From positions 1 through 64,000 of the forward strand of contig JAGYJX010000010.1 of assembly GCA_018401495.1 (NCBI GenBank): 64,000 bases of DNA, in the 5' to 3' direction. Position numbers and translations under genes: made by a program. Positions 1 to 8,951 of the stretch are shown piece after piece (position 1 is the first letter of the stretch; every line of letters starts with the position of its first letter). The DNA comes from Rhodospirillaceae bacterium. GTDB lineage: Bacteria; Pseudomonadota; Alphaproteobacteria; Thalassobaculales; Thalassobaculaceae. The notes under the pieces are model-generated. The model made no database searches and had not been told where the DNA came from. It saw nothing but the letters and a program-made list of their open reading frames with translations.

Positions 1-311
1 CCGGACGGAGCCACACGCTTGAATTGCCGCGGCTCCGGACGTAAATTATCTGGTGAGGAGCCATAGCGATGCTGCCGCCGATCACCCCCTCCATCCCGTC
101 GAATTCGCCGAACACGGTGCTGGTCGCGCCGCGTCCGGCCACCCAGGAGCAGGCGAAGAGCAGCGCGCGCAACATCACCGCTCGCGCCGTCGACGCCGGC
201 GACGAGGCCGACGGCGCCCAGGAAGACAGCGAGAACGCCCGCAACCAGCGGGTCGACGGCAAGCGCCAGTCGTCCTCCTTCCGGCGGTCGTTCGGGTTTC
301 TCGGCCAGCAT
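1..311 (-). CDS. Possible membrane protein, partial and probably frameshifted
   Basis: A leftward reading frame starts with ATG at 311 and runs off the left edge. The first ~40 codons encode a hydrophobic stretch (around [20 protein letters not shown]) typical of a membrane helix. From about 140-165 protein-like sequence continues only in another frame (around [14 protein letters not shown]), which suggests a single-base indel like those elsewhere in the window. No family is recognised. A rightward frame at 69-329 with a GAGGAG motif before its ATG also has high GC at third positions, but its product is low-complexity and unlike a folded protein. Which strand is coding is therefore uncertain. 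Confidence 0.3.
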   Translation of the reverse strand, partial: MLAEKPERPPEGGRLALAVDPLVAGVLAVFLGAVGLVAGVDGASGDVARAALRLLLGGRTRRDQHRVRRIRRDGGGDRRQHRYGSSPDNLRPEPRQFKRVAPS

Positions 312-382
312 ATCGACATGTTCGTCTGACCGCCGGCGTCGGGCGGCTTGCGAGGCGCCGTGGCCGGGGTCACATTGCCCTC

Positions 383-937
383 ATGACCGATACAACGCCA
401 CCCCGCGCCGGACCGGCGAGCCCGCTTGGCCCTGTCGCCCGACGGATCCCGCCCGGTGAGGATCGCGAACGGCTGGTCTGCGATTCCTGCGGTTTCATCA
501 ACTACGTGAACCCGAAGATCGTGGTCGGCGCGGTGGCGCTGTGGGGCGATCGCATCCTGCTCTGCCGCCGGGCGATCGAGCCGCGCGACGGCTGGTGGAC
601 CCTGCCGGCCGGCTACATGGAGGAGCGCGAGACCACCATGGAGGGCGCCCAGCGCGAGGCCTGGGAGGAGGCGCGCGCCCGTATCGAGATCGACGCGCTG
701 ATCGGCGTCTACAACATCCCGCGCATCAGCCAGGTGCAGATGATCTACCGCGCCCGCCTGCTGTCGCCGGACGTCTCGGCCGGCCCGGAAAGCCGGGAGG
801 TCGGGCTGTTCGAGTGGGATGACATCCCGTGGGACGAGCTGGCCTTCCCCAGCGTGCGCTGGGCGCTCGGCCACTGGCGCGAAACCCGCGAGATGCCGGC
901 GTTTCCGCCGTTCGCCGAACCGCAGGAAGGACTGTGA
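383..937 (+). CDS. NUDIX hydrolase
   Basis: A 184-aa protein that probably hydrolyses a nucleoside diphosphate linked to another moiety; the substrate cannot be told. A CxxC pair (C33, C36) forms half of a zinc-ribbon-like N-terminus. The Nudix box lies at about residues 77-96: G, five residues, E, seven residues, REAWEE, as in the family consensus GX5EX7REUXEE. The frame is open much further upstream, but that part is arginine-rich and not protein-like, so the ATG at 383 is chosen. It is the only rightward gene in the first 4.5 kb and converges with the leftward moeB-side genes. Confidence 0.85.
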   Translation: MTDTTPPRAGPASPLGPVARRIPPGEDRERLVCDSCGFINYVNPKIVVGAVALWGDRILLCRRAIEPRDGWWTLPAGYMEERETTMEGAQREAWEEARARIEIDALIGVYNIPRISQVQMIYRARLLSPDVSAGPESREVGLFEWDDIPWDELAFPSVRWALGHWRETREMPAFPPFAEPQEGL

Positions 938-973
938 GGGACGCAGTGCTGTGAGGGACGCCCGGCGCCGGAT

Positions 974-1744
974 CTAGCGCGGGTCGAGCCCGCGGTCGGT
1001 CAGGCGCAGGCCGGCGAGGTCGATGCCGTGGGTCAGCACGCTGCGGTGGACCGCGTCGCGCAGCCGGGCGAGCCCGACCTCGTCGCCCGCTTTCGCCAGC
1101 CGCCGAGCCGCCGAGCCGGCCACCGTCGCCTTGTAGGCCATGATCACGGCGGTTTCCTGCATCTCGGCGTCGGTCATGGCGGCCAGCCGCGGGTTCGCCG
1201 CGAGCGCCGCCGCCACCGCGTCGCGCACCGCGCGCACGCCCGCCGGGTGCAGGATGGCGTCGCCGCCGCTCACCACTTCCCAGTTGATGATGTAGTAGGC
1301 GGCCGTCACGTCCGCGAGGTTGCTGGCGGAGTAGCCGGCCATCGACAGCACGCTGTCGAACTTGGTCCAGATGGCGTCGCTGGTGACCGAGTCGCGGATT
1401 TCCGCCTGGGCGTCGGGATCGGTGGTGGTGGCCAGCAGGCTGTCCAGCAGGCGCTGGCGGGCGACGGCGTCGACCCGGTCGGACCGTCGGAACGCGAAGT
1501 TCGGCGCCGGCGCCTGCGAGGCGGTGGTGATCGTCTCCCGACCGGTCGCGGCGGCGCGCAGGGCGTTCGGGGCAAGGGCGATCACGGCCTGGCGGAACAC
1601 GCCCGCCCCGTAGATCGACGACAGACCGGTCATGCCCTGGGCGCGCGCCGTGGCGGCCAGGACCGGGGGCGAAAGCACCAGGGTCGCGAGGGCCGCGGTG
1701 GCGAGGGCCAGGGTGACCATGATGGCAAGCGTGGCGATCCGCAT
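974..1744 (-). CDS. Exported or membrane-anchored protein of unknown function
   Basis: A 256-aa protein that I do not recognise. It starts with a hydrophobic segment (about residues 4-32) that could be an uncleaved anchor or a signal peptide ending near LAATARA. The mature part is Ala-rich and mainly helical, with a repeated pattern of short helices (LLDSLLATT, YIINWEVV, IMAYKATVAG). The ATG at 1744 is preferred over a longer frame, because the extra upstream residues are Arg-rich and would push the signal sequence inside the protein. It lies about 155 bp downstream of moeB on the same strand and may be the last gene of that run. Confidence 0.6.
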   Translation of the reverse strand: MRIATLAIMVTLALATAALATLVLSPPVLAATARAQGMTGLSSIYGAGVFRQAVIALAPNALRAAATGRETITTASQAPAPNFAFRRSDRVDAVARQRLLDSLLATTTDPDAQAEIRDSVTSDAIWTKFDSVLSMAGYSASNLADVTAAYYIINWEVVSGGDAILHPAGVRAVRDAVAAALAANPRLAAMTDAEMQETAVIMAYKATVAGSAARRLAKAGDEVGLARLRDAVHRSVLTHGIDLAGLRLTDRGLDPR

Positions 1745-1899
1745 CTCGTCCGTCCTTCCGGAAATCCGCCGCCAGAAGCCCGCGCGGAACGCCCGCGCGG
1801 AGAGGTGGAGACCGAAAGATAGGGAGTCGCGGAAGCGACCAAGCGTGGCCAAGCGGTGACAAGATGCCCGCACGGGGCGCGAAACAGCTTTCCCTGGGA

Positions 1900-2658
1900 T
1901 CAGCCGGGCGCGCAGCTCGGGCAGTCGGGGCGCCGCTTGTAGCGCACCTCCTGCATGCTGGCCGACAGCGCGTCGTACAGCATCAGGCGGCCGGCCAGCG
2001 GGTCGCCCAGCCCGAGCAGCAGCTTGAGGGTCTCGACCGCCTGCAGCGTGCCGATCACCCCGGCGACGGCGCCGAGGATGCCGGCCTCCTCGCAGCGCGG
2101 GGTGAGCGACGGGTCGGGGGTCTCCGGGAACAGGCAGCGGTAGCAGGGCCGTCCCTCGCCCGGCAGAATCGTGGTCAGCTGGCCCTCGAAGCGCGACAGC
2201 GCGCCGGCGACCAGCGGCACCCCGGCCGCCAGGCAGGCATCGTTCAGGGCGTAGCGGGTGGCGAAGTTGTCGGAGCCATCGACCACCACGTCGCAGCCGG
2301 CAACCAGCCCGCCGGCGTTGTCGGGGGTCAGCCGCGTGCGGTGGGTTTCCAGCCGGGTCCCGGGGTTGATCCGCGACAGGGTTTCGACGGCGGAATCGAC
2401 CTTGTGCCGGCCGACGGACTCGGTGGCGTGGACGATCTGGCGCTGCAGGTTGGTGAGGTCGACGGTGTCGTCGTCGACCAGCCGCAGGGTGCCGACGCCG
2501 GCGGCGGCCAGGTACATCGACACCGGCGCCCCGAGGCCGCCGGCGCCCAGGATCAGCACCCGGGCCTGCAGCAGGCGGCCCTGGCCCTCCTCGCCGACCT
2601 CGTCGAGGATCAGGTGGCGGGCGTAGCGGTGGAACTCGGCCTCGGACAGCTCGCGCAT
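1900..2658 (-). CDS. moeB: Molybdopterin-synthase adenylyltransferase, MoeB/ThiF/HesA family
   Basis: A 252-aa E1-like enzyme that adenylates the C-terminal glycine of a small sulfur carrier (MoaD or ThiS). The ATP-binding GAGGLG is at residues 38-43, the acidic D62/D63 follow, and the conserved NLQRQ is at 70-74. Zinc-binding cysteine pairs occur as CYRC (172-175) and CPSC (246-249). The cysteine in TPRCEEAG (189) matches the E. coli MoeB active-site region. It starts 11 bp after dut and is the third gene of the coaBC-dut-moeB run. A MoaD/ThiS-like partner is encoded far away at 63.7-63.9 kb. Assignment to MoeB or ThiF cannot be settled from sequence alone. Confidence 0.88.
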   Translation of the reverse strand: MRELSEAEFHRYARHLILDEVGEEGQGRLLQARVLILGAGGLGAPVSMYLAAAGVGTLRLVDDDTVDLTNLQRQIVHATESVGRHKVDSAVETLSRINPGTRLETHRTRLTPDNAGGLVAGCDVVVDGSDNFATRYALNDACLAAGVPLVAGALSRFEGQLTTILPGEGRPCYRCLFPETPDPSLTPRCEEAGILGAVAGVIGTLQAVETLKLLLGLGDPLAGRLMLYDALSASMQEVRYKRRPDCPSCAPG

Positions 2659-2668
2659 GGTCGCCTCG

Positions 2669-3116
2669 TCAGATGCCGGTGGATCCGAAACCGCCGGCGC
2701 CGCGGCCGGTGGCGTCGAGGCTCTCGACCTCTTCCCAGGCGACTTCGCGCCACCGGGGCCACCACCATCTGGGCGACCCGGTCGCCGCGCCCGACGGTGA
2801 ACGCCTCGCGCCCGAGGTTGATCAGCAGCACCTGGAGCTCGCCGCGGTAGTCGCTGTCGACGGTGCCGGGGGCGTTTACCATGGCGATGCCGTGGCGCCG
2901 CGCCAGCCCGGAGCGCGCCCGCACCTGCGCCTCGAAGCCCTCGGGCAGGGCGATGGCGATGCCGGTCGGGATCGCCGCCCGCTCGCCGGGCTCGAGGCTG
3001 ACCGGGGCGTCGACGGCGGCGCGCAGATCGAGGCCGGCGGCCCCGGCGGTCTCGTAGGACGGCAACGGCAGATCGGCGGCGTGCGGCAGCCGGGTGATGC
3101 GGACGGCGACGGTCAT
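2669..3116 (-). CDS. dut: dUTP diphosphatase (frameshift near 2751-2757)
   Basis: Trimeric dUTPase that hydrolyses dUTP to dUMP and pyrophosphate, keeping uracil out of DNA and supplying dUMP for dTMP synthesis. Conserved motifs are seen in order: [16 protein letters not shown], the catalytic [10 protein letters not shown], and GDRVAQMVV. After MVVAP the frame is lost. The expected C-terminal glycine-rich tail ([11 protein letters not shown]) is present in the next frame and ends at 2669, giving about 149 residues, the usual length. One base seems to be missing. The gene overlaps coaBC by four bases (ATGA), so the two are translationally coupled. Confidence 0.9.
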
Positions 3117-4327
3117 GAAGGCTCCCGGCCGGCGAAACGCTCGGCGATGCGGTCGGCGAGACGCGAACCGACCTCGACCTTGGTCAGGCGCGGCCAGTCC
3201 TCGACCCGGTCACCGGTGATCAGGTGGACGGCGTTGGCGTCGCCGCCGAAGGTCCCGGTGGTCGACGAGACGTCGTTGGCGACGATCCAGTCGCAGCCCT
3301 TGCGCAGGCGCTTGGCGGCGGCGTGCTCGACCAGCTTCTCGGTCTCGGCGGCGAAGCCGACCACCAGCGCCGGGCGGTCGCCGTCGCGCCGCGACAGTGT
3401 GGCCAGGATGTCCGGGTTCTCGGCCAGCGTCAGCGTTGGCAGCCCGCCCGACTCCTTCTTGAGCTTCTGGCCGGCCTCGCTCGCCACCCGCCAGTCGGCG
3501 ACCGCGGCGGCGCAGACCGCGACGTCGGCCGGCAGGGCGGCCACGCAGGCATCCAGCATCTGCCGCGCCGTCTCGATCCGCACCACCGTCACCCCGGCCG
3601 GGTCCGGCTCGCGGGTCGGGCCGGTGACCAGCGTGGTCGCCGCGCCCAGGCGGGCGAGGGCGGCGGCGATCGCGTGGCCCTGCTTGCCCGAGGACCGGTT
3701 GGCGATGTAGCGCACCGGGTCGATCGGCTCGTGGGTCGGGCCGCTGGTGACCAGCGCCCGGCGGCCCTCCAGCGGCCCGGCGGCCGGCGCGAAATAGGCC
3801 TCGATCGCGGCGACGATCTCCAGCGGTTCGGCCATCCGCCCGAGGCCGAACTCGCCGCAGGCCATCGATCCCTCGTTCGGGCCGACGACGCGGACGCCGC
3901 GGCCGGCCAGTGTCGCGAGGTTGGCGCGGGTGGCCGGGTGATCCCACATCCGCACGTTCATCGCCGGCGCCACCAGCGTGTCGGTGTCGGTCGCCAGCAG
4001 CAGGGTCGAGGCGAGGTCGCCGCACAGGCCGTGGGCCATCTTCGCCATCAGGTCGGCGGTCGCCGGCGCCACCACGATCAGGTCGGCCGAGCGCGACAGC
4101 TGGATGTGGCCCATCTCGGCCTCGTCGGTCAGCGAGAACAGCTCCTCGTAGACCTTGTCCTCGGTCAGCGACGACAGCGACAGCGGGGTCACGAACTGCT
4201 TGCCGGCGGCGGTCAGGACGCCGCGCACCGACGCGCCGCGCTCGCGCAGGCGCCGCACCAGGTCGAGCGACTTGTAGGCGGCGATGCCGCCGCCGACGAT
4301 CAACAGGATCCGCTTGCCGTCCAGCAT
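3113..4327 (-). CDS. coaBC: Bifunctional phosphopantothenoylcysteine decarboxylase / phosphopantothenate-cysteine ligase
   Basis: A 404-aa enzyme for two steps of coenzyme A synthesis. The N-terminal FMN-dependent CoaC half has a His in MGHI (H74), the PAMNVRMW motif (121-128) and the catalytic Cys in [12 protein letters not shown] (C157). The C-terminal CoaB half starts at about residue 188 and carries [20 protein letters not shown] (196-215), the family's nucleotide-binding and dimer motif. It is the first gene of a leftward run with dut (4-bp overlap) and moeB. In related genomes it commonly follows ubiB; here ubiB lies 30 kb away (see findings). Confidence 0.95.
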   Translation of the reverse strand: MLDGKRILLIVGGGIAAYKSLDLVRRLRERGASVRGVLTAAGKQFVTPLSLSSLTEDKVYEELFSLTDEAEMGHIQLSRSADLIVVAPATADLMAKMAHGLCGDLASTLLLATDTDTLVAPAMNVRMWDHPATRANLATLAGRGVRVVGPNEGSMACGEFGLGRMAEPLEIVAAIEAYFAPAAGPLEGRRALVTSGPTHEPIDPVRYIANRSSGKQGHAIAAALARLGAATTLVTGPTREPDPAGVTVVRIETARQMLDACVAALPADVAVCAAAVADWRVASEAGQKLKKESGGLPTLTLAENPDILATLSRRDGDRPALVVGFAAETEKLVEHAAAKRLRKGCDWIVANDVSSTTGTFGGDANAVHLITGDRVEDWPRLTKVEVGSRLADRIAERFAGREPS

Positions 4328-4425
4328 CGGGGTGCTCCGGTGTCAGAGGCGCGGAGTGTAGGCGGGCGCGGTGGCGGCGTCACCAGGGCGAAGGCCGGTT
4401 ACTGGCATGGAACTCGGAGCGTCGG

Positions 4426-4475
4426 GTGGCTTCCGGCTCCGTTCCGCCTTCGGCGGCCCGGTCCGGAATGACGAC
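4426..4475 (-). repeat. REP-like intergenic repeat, left of the IS
   Basis: A copy of the REP-like element found at five places in this window, reading GTCATTCCGGACC...CCGGAAGCCAC on the reverse strand, with a hairpin-forming core. The IS3-family element lies just to its right, and a second copy in opposite orientation lies on the other side of the IS (5873-5921). Confidence 0.7.
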
Positions 4476-4548
4476 AAAAAATAAATGAGTGCGCCCCCTA
4501 GAATGAGACGCTAAAAATAGCGGACAGTTCTCTGATTGGAGGAGAACG

Positions 4549-4938
4549 ATGCCGAAGGTCTACCGAAGGTTCAGTTTGGAGTTCAAACGATCGGCGCTGT
4601 CGCGCTTGGCCTCGGGTGAAGCGGTTGCGGATCTGGCCCGTGAGTTTGGGATGCACCGCCAACTGCTCTACGAGTGGATGGAGGCGGCGCGTGAGAACCG
4701 GCTCGGCCGGCGGCGAGGGCGACCGGGCCGGCTTGAGGCGCTGGCGCATGAGGCGAGTGTTGGGGAGACGGATGACCTGGCGCTTGCGCGGCGGCGGATC
4801 GCCGAGCTTGAGCGCAAGGTTGGCCAGCAAACGGTTGAACTGGATTTTTTTCGAGGAGCCTTGCGGCGCATCGAGGCGTCACGGCCGGCCAACGACGGGC
4901 TTGGCGTGACGGGGTCTTCGCCGAGATCCGGGCGATGA
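4549..4938 (+). CDS. IS3-family transposase OrfA
   Basis: A 129-aa DNA-binding subunit. The N-terminal helix-turn-helix (about residues 8-45, KRSALSRLASGEAVADLARE and onward) recognises the terminal repeats. A leucine-heptad segment around residues 83-105 (ARRRIAELERKVGQQTVEL) should mediate oligomerisation. It ends in an ATGA overlap with orfB. A run of seven T at 4847-4853 lies near its 3' end, but a -1 shift there meets a stop at 4909 before orfB, so it is not an obvious programmed frameshift site. Confidence 0.9.
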   Translation: MPKVYRRFSLEFKRSALSRLASGEAVADLAREFGMHRQLLYEWMEAARENRLGRRRGRPGRLEALAHEASVGETDDLALARRRIAELERKVGQQTVELDFFRGALRRIEASRPANDGLGVTGSSPRSGR

Positions 4939-5831
4939 CTGGCCCGCAAGGCGGAGGACAGGTCGAACGGCTTTGCCGAGCTGCCGACGTCAGTCGGTCG
5001 AGCTTCTACCGGAGTCGGGCGCAGGCCCAGCCCGAGTTGGACGCGTTGGAGGAGATGGCGTTGCGCGATGCCATCCAACGCTTGGCTCTGGCCCACAAAC
5101 ACTATGGCTACCGGCGCATCGGGGCGCTGCTGCGACGCGAGAGCTGGGTGGTGAACGCGAAGCGGGTGCGGCGGATCATGCAGGAGGACAACCTCCTGTG
5201 CCTGCGCCGCAAGGCCTACGTCCCGGCCACCAGCAACTCCAAGCACGGCTTGCGGGTCTACCCGAACCTGGCACGCCAGCTGATCCCGTTGGCGCCCGAC
5301 CGGCTGTGGGTGGCCGACATCACCTACATCCGTCTGGAGCGGGCCTTCGTCTACCTGGCGGTGATCCTCGACGCCTTCAGCCGAAAGGTGGTGGGTTGGG
5401 CCTTGGCGGACCACTTGGCTGCCAGCTTGGCACTCGAGGCCTTGGGGATGGCGCTCGCCGGGCGGCGGCCGCCGCCCGGCGAGCTCATCCACCACTCCGA
5501 TCGGGGCGTGCAGTACGCCTGTGCCGACTACTCGCTGGCCCTCGATGCTGCCGGCGTCATTCCAAGCATGAGCCGCGGCGGATGCCCCTATGACAACGCC
5601 AAGGCAGAGAGCTTCATGAAAACCCTCAAGACCGAGGAGGTCGACGGCTCCGCCTATCGCGACCTGGAGCACGCCAGAACCAGCGTCGGCGACTTCATCG
5701 AGCAGCTCTACAATCGCACCCGCTTGCACTCGGCGCTGGCTTACCAATCGCCCGTGGAGTTCGAGAATGCTAGTTCGTGGACAGCAATCCCGCTGGCCAC
5801 CAAAACCACCAGCGAAACTGCTGTCCGCTAA
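4935..5831 (+). CDS. IS3-family transposase OrfB (DDE integrase domain)
   Basis: A 298-aa catalytic transposase subunit. The N-terminal HTH_21-like part has HKHYGYRRIGALLRRE (about residues 54-69), typical of IS3 OrfB. The rve integrase core follows, with the catalytic D in WVADITY, D in HHSDRGVQY and E in NAKAESFMKTLK. The tail has RTRLHSALAYQSPVEFE, the usual OrfB ending. The stop codon falls inside the right terminal repeat. In this family the active product is usually an OrfAB fusion made by frameshifting; here the reading frames overlap only at ATGA. Confidence 0.93.
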   Translation: MTGPQGGGQVERLCRAADVSRSSFYRSRAQAQPELDALEEMALRDAIQRLALAHKHYGYRRIGALLRRESWVVNAKRVRRIMQEDNLLCLRRKAYVPATSNSKHGLRVYPNLARQLIPLAPDRLWVADITYIRLERAFVYLAVILDAFSRKVVGWALADHLAASLALEALGMALAGRRPPPGELIHHSDRGVQYACADYSLALDAAGVIPSMSRGGCPYDNAKAESFMKTLKTEEVDGSAYRDLEHARTSVGDFIEQLYNRTRLHSALAYQSPVEFENASSWTAIPLATKTTSETAVR

Positions 5832-5872
5832 TTGCCCTGTCTCATCACGGGGGCGCACTCCACTCCCCACTT

Positions 5873-5921
5873 CTCGTCATTCCGGACGGACGCGCGTCAG
5901 CGCGGTCGAGCCGGAACCCAC
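5873..5921 (+). repeat. REP-like intergenic repeat, right of the IS
   Basis: A second copy of the REP-like element, reading CTCGTCATTCCGGACGGACG and ending CCGGAACCCAC. Together with 4426-4475 it makes a head-to-head pair that the IS has split or entered. The copies at 34762-34877 show the same paired arrangement without an insertion. Confidence 0.7.
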
Positions 5922-5941
5922 GGAGCGACGGGCTGGTCGGC

Positions 5942-6790
5942 CTAGTAGCCGGGCTGCGCGTTCCAGTACTCGTCGTTGACCTCGCGCACCGTGCGGTCGT
6001 GGCTCTTGGCGAGGCAGCCGCGCAGGGTGATCGAGAAGCCCATGTCGGCGTAGGCGGTGCAGCGGTCGAGTTCCGACCGGGCGCGCTCGACGCCGGCGGT
6101 CGACACCCCGACGAGGCCGCCGGAGGCCTCGACCCGGCCCCAGGCGTCGCGCCCGGCGGCGCCGATCGCGCTCGCCGATTGCGACCGCACCGGGCCCGAG
6201 CCGGGCAGCAGGCTGATCAGCCGGGTCATGGTGACGGCGGCGTCGGCGCGTTCCGTCCCGGGCGCGAAGAACGCCTCGGCGGTGAAGCGCGGCGCACCCT
6301 CGGCGGTCTCGGCGTCGCGGGCGGCGACCGCTCCCGAGGCGGCGGCCTCGGTGCGCGGCATCAGCGACACCATCGGCGCGATCCGGACCGCGACCTCGGC
6401 GGCGCCGAGCGAGGCGAGCCGGGCCACCGGCATCTCGATGCGGGTGCGGGTGAAGTCACCCTCGCTGACGTAGCCGAGCAGGCCGGCGGCCGAGAACTCG
6501 GTGGTCGAGCCGTCGGTGCGGCGGACCACCAGGGTCACGTCGCCGGCGCCGGCCGGGTCGTAGCGCTGGCCGGCCTGCGGGACCGGCCGGTCCTCCTGCA
6601 GGCAGAACGACGAGACCAGCGCCGTGCAGGTGCCGTCGGCGCACGTCAGCGGGATCGGCTGGGCGGCGGCGATCAGGCCCAGCACCTGGGGCGGCAGGGC
6701 GGAAGCAGTCCTGTCGGCCGAGGGGCTGTCGGCGAGCGCCGGGAAGGCCAGGAAGCAGGCGGTGATGGCGAGTGAAAGGCGGGCACGCAT
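5942..6790 (-). CDS. Secreted protein of unknown function
   Basis: A 282-aa protein with a clear Sec signal peptide (MRARLSLAITACFLAFPALA, cleaved near ALADS). The mature part has four cysteines: LTCADGTC and SSFC near the N-terminus, and later DRCTAY and RGCLAKSH. These could form disulfides in the periplasm. The middle has alternating beta-like strands (VTLVVRRTDGSTTEF, VAVRIAPMVSLMP). No family is recognised. The ATG at 6790 places the signal peptide at the very start, which is why it is preferred over one 36 bp upstream. It is a single leftward gene between the IS and the divergent mttB-like gene. Confidence 0.7.
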   Translation of the reverse strand: MRARLSLAITACFLAFPALADSPSADRTASALPPQVLGLIAAAQPIPLTCADGTCTALVSSFCLQEDRPVPQAGQRYDPAGAGDVTLVVRRTDGSTTEFSAAGLLGYVSEGDFTRTRIEMPVARLASLGAAEVAVRIAPMVSLMPRTEAAASGAVAARDAETAEGAPRFTAEAFFAPGTERADAAVTMTRLISLLPGSGPVRSQSASAIGAAGRDAWGRVEASGGLVGVSTAGVERARSELDRCTAYADMGFSITLRGCLAKSHDRTVREVNDEYWNAQPGY

Positions 6791-7026
6791 GGCGATCCTC
6801 CTCGAACGGTCCCCGCACCCTCTCATCGGCGCCTTCGGACCGACCGGTCAAAGTGTCGCACCGCGCCGGCCGCCGGTCAAACCGCCGGCCCCGGGATCGC
6901 GTGGCGTGGTCCAGGCGCGACCCGCAGGCGTCGGGCCGGTGCAAGACGGCCGCTCGCCGGGCGCCGAGAGTCACGCCGAGAGGGAGTGCGCCGGCGATCC
7001 GGCGCCAGGCGCTTGTGGAGACCGCC

Positions 7027-8631
7027 ATGACGCAGGACACCGACGCTGCGGGCATTGCCCCGGATGACGCCCCGGAAGGCGCCCCGGAGGAAAGGCACGA
7101 ACGCCGCGGCCGCGGCGCCGGCAGCGGGCGCGAGGCGCGGCGGGCGGCACGGGCCCGGCCGAAGACCGCCTACGCCCCGTACATCGTGCGCCGCGTGCCG
7201 ACCTACGACGTGCTGTCGGAGGAGGGCCTGCAGATCATCGAGGCCAACGCCGAGACGATCCTCGAGGAGATCGGCATCGATTTCCGCGACGATGCCGAGG
7301 CGCTGGCGCTCTGGCGCGAGGCCGGCGCCGATGTCCGGGGCGAGCGCGTGCACATCCCGCGCGGCCTGGCGCGCACGCTGATCGCCACCGCGCCGGCGAC
7401 CTTCACCCAGCACTCCCGCAACCCGGAGCGCTCGGTCGAGATCGGCGGCAAGGCGATGGTGTTCGCGCCGGTCTACGGCCCGCCCTTCGTGCGCGACCTC
7501 GACGGCGGCCGGCGCTACGCCACCATCGAGGACTTCCGGAACTTCGTGAAGCTGGCCTACCTGGCGCCGGCCATGCACCACTCCGGCGGCACGGTGTGCG
7601 AGCCGGTCGACCTGCCGGTGAACAAGCGCCACCTGGACATGGTCTACGCCCACATCCGGTACTCCGACAAACCGTTCATGGGCTCGGTCACCCACCCGCT
7701 GCGCGCCCTCGACACCATCGAGATGGCGAAGCTGACCTTCGGCGCCGAGTTCGTCGAGAGCCACACGGTGATCACCTCGCTGATCAACGCCAACTCGCCG
7801 ATGGTCTGGGATTCCACCATGCTGGGCGCGCTCAAGAACTACGCGCGCGCCAACCAGGCGACGATCGTGACGCCGTTCATCCTGGCGGGTGCCATGTCGC
7901 CGGTGACGGTCGCCGGCACGCTCGCCCAGACCCTGGCCGAGGCGATGGCCGGCATGGCGTTCGCCCAGCTCTGCCGGCCGGGCGCGCCGGTGATCTTCGG
8001 CAGCTTCGCCTCCTCGATCTCGATGCAGTCCGGCGCCCCGACCTTCGGCACGCCGGAGCCGGCGCTGGTGCTGTACGCCTGCGCCCAGCTGGCCCGCCGG
8101 CTGGGCGTGCCGTTCCGCTCCGGCGGGGCGCTGTGCGGCTCCAAGGTGCCGGACGCACAGGCGGCGTTCGAGAGCGCCAACACCCTGCTGCCGACGGTGC
8201 TGGCCGGCGTCAACTTCGTGCTGCACGCCGCCGGCTGGCTGGAGGGCGGGCTGACCTCGTCCTACGAGAAGTTCGTCCTGGACGCCGACCAGCTCGGCAT
8301 GATGCGGACCATGCTGGAGGGCGTCGACCTCAGCGAGAACGGCCAGGCCATGGACGCCATCCGCGAGGTCGGCCCGGGCGCCCACTTCCTCGGCTGCGCC
8401 CACACCCAGGCGAATTTCGAGACCGCGTTCTTCCGCTCCACGATCGCCGACAACAACACCTACGAGCAGTGGCTGGCCGAGGGCGAACGCGACGCCGCCA
8501 CCCGCGCCTCGGTTCTGGTGAAACGCATGCTGGACGAGTACGAGGCGCCGGCGATCGACCCGGCGGTCGACGAGGCGCTGCTCGACTTCATCGCCCGGAA
8601 GAAGGCGTCGTTCCCGGACTCCAACATCTGA
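7027..8631 (+). CDS. Trimethylamine/quaternary-amine methyltransferase family protein (MttB-like, non-pyrrolysine)
   Basis: A 534-aa member of the MttB superfamily (COG5598), whose studied members move a methyl group from a methylated amine to a corrinoid protein. Family-typical stretches include ILEEIGIDFRDDAEAL, MHHSGGTVCEPVDLPVNKRH, GAMSPVTVAGTLAQ and AHTQANFETAF. There is no in-frame TAG, so the pyrrolysine of true TMA methyltransferases is absent, as in MtgB-type glycine betaine enzymes. No corrinoid protein or corrinoid-reactivating partner lies nearby. The first ~50 residues are an Arg/Glu-rich extension, after which the family domain begins. The exact substrate is unknown. Confidence 0.85.
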   Translation: MTQDTDAAGIAPDDAPEGAPEERHERRGRGAGSGREARRAARARPKTAYAPYIVRRVPTYDVLSEEGLQIIEANAETILEEIGIDFRDDAEALALWREAGADVRGERVHIPRGLARTLIATAPATFTQHSRNPERSVEIGGKAMVFAPVYGPPFVRDLDGGRRYATIEDFRNFVKLAYLAPAMHHSGGTVCEPVDLPVNKRHLDMVYAHIRYSDKPFMGSVTHPLRALDTIEMAKLTFGAEFVESHTVITSLINANSPMVWDSTMLGALKNYARANQATIVTPFILAGAMSPVTVAGTLAQTLAEAMAGMAFAQLCRPGAPVIFGSFASSISMQSGAPTFGTPEPALVLYACAQLARRLGVPFRSGGALCGSKVPDAQAAFESANTLLPTVLAGVNFVLHAAGWLEGGLTSSYEKFVLDADQLGMMRTMLEGVDLSENGQAMDAIREVGPGAHFLGCAHTQANFETAFFRSTIADNNTYEQWLAEGERDAATRASVLVKRMLDEYEAPAIDPAVDEALLDFIARKKASFPDSNI

Positions 8632-8651
8632 GGCTCGCTCGTCGTCGCTCC

Positions 8652-8897
8652 GTGGGCCCCGGCTCGACCGCGCCGGAGGCGCGCTCGTCCGGGTGACGAC
8701 AGTGAGGGGGAGCGCCACGCCTCTCCCTCGTCGTCATCCCGGGCGAGCGCAGCGAGACCCGGGACCCAGCCGCCGCTCCGCCACAGGAGGGGGGCGCGCA
8801 GCTACTGGGTTATCGAGAACAATGGGGTCTTCGGCGCGCCCGGGTCCCTCTCACCTCGTCGTCATCCCGGCCAAGCGCAGCGCGAGCCGGGACCCAG
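8652..8897. repeat. Cluster of three REP-like elements in the mttB-mntR gap
   Basis: The 320-bp gap 8632-8951 holds no gene. It contains three copies of a ~40-bp palindromic element at 8652-8700 (reverse orientation), 8731-8769 and 8858-8897 (forward). The forward copies read TCGTCATCCCGG, a short GC-rich inner palindrome (GCGAGCGCAGCGAG type), then CCGGGACCCA. Both forward copies are followed by the same GCCGCCGCTCCGCC extension, so the repeat unit is longer than the core. Such elements may act as transcription or RNA-stability barriers. Confidence 0.8.
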
Positions 8898-8951
8898 CCG
8901 CCGCTCCGCCGTCAACTTGTCAACGCCCGTCCGGTGCGGTAAGCCCCGGCG

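Larger units (their letters stand above)
4486..5862 (+). mobile_element. IS3-family insertion sequence, apparently complete
   Basis: About 1,377 bp carrying orfA and orfB. The ends form imperfect inverted repeats of about 42 bp (4486-4527 and 5821-5862) that share GAGTGCGCCCCC, TGAGAC and TAGCGGACAG. They start TG and end CA, as is usual for this family. Both ORFs are intact, with the DDE residues in orfB, so the element may still be active. No convincing 3-5 bp target duplication is seen (AAA against CTC at the flanks), so the exact ends may be off by a base or two, or one end may have been altered after insertion. It sits between two REP-like arms. Confidence 0.9.

Noticed and set aside
69..329. 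Rightward 86-aa frame with a ribosome site at the left edge
   Set aside because: Third positions are GC-rich and GAGGAG precedes it, but the product is low-complexity and the reverse strand has a more natural membrane protein. Left unresolved and not listed as a gene.
4847..4853. T7 run in orfA as a programmed -1 frameshift site
   Set aside because: The -1 frame hits a stop at 4909, before orfB begins, so it cannot make an OrfAB fusion.
7027..8631. Pyrrolysine-type trimethylamine methyltransferase
   Set aside because: No in-frame TAG occurs and no Pyl genes or corrinoid partner are present.
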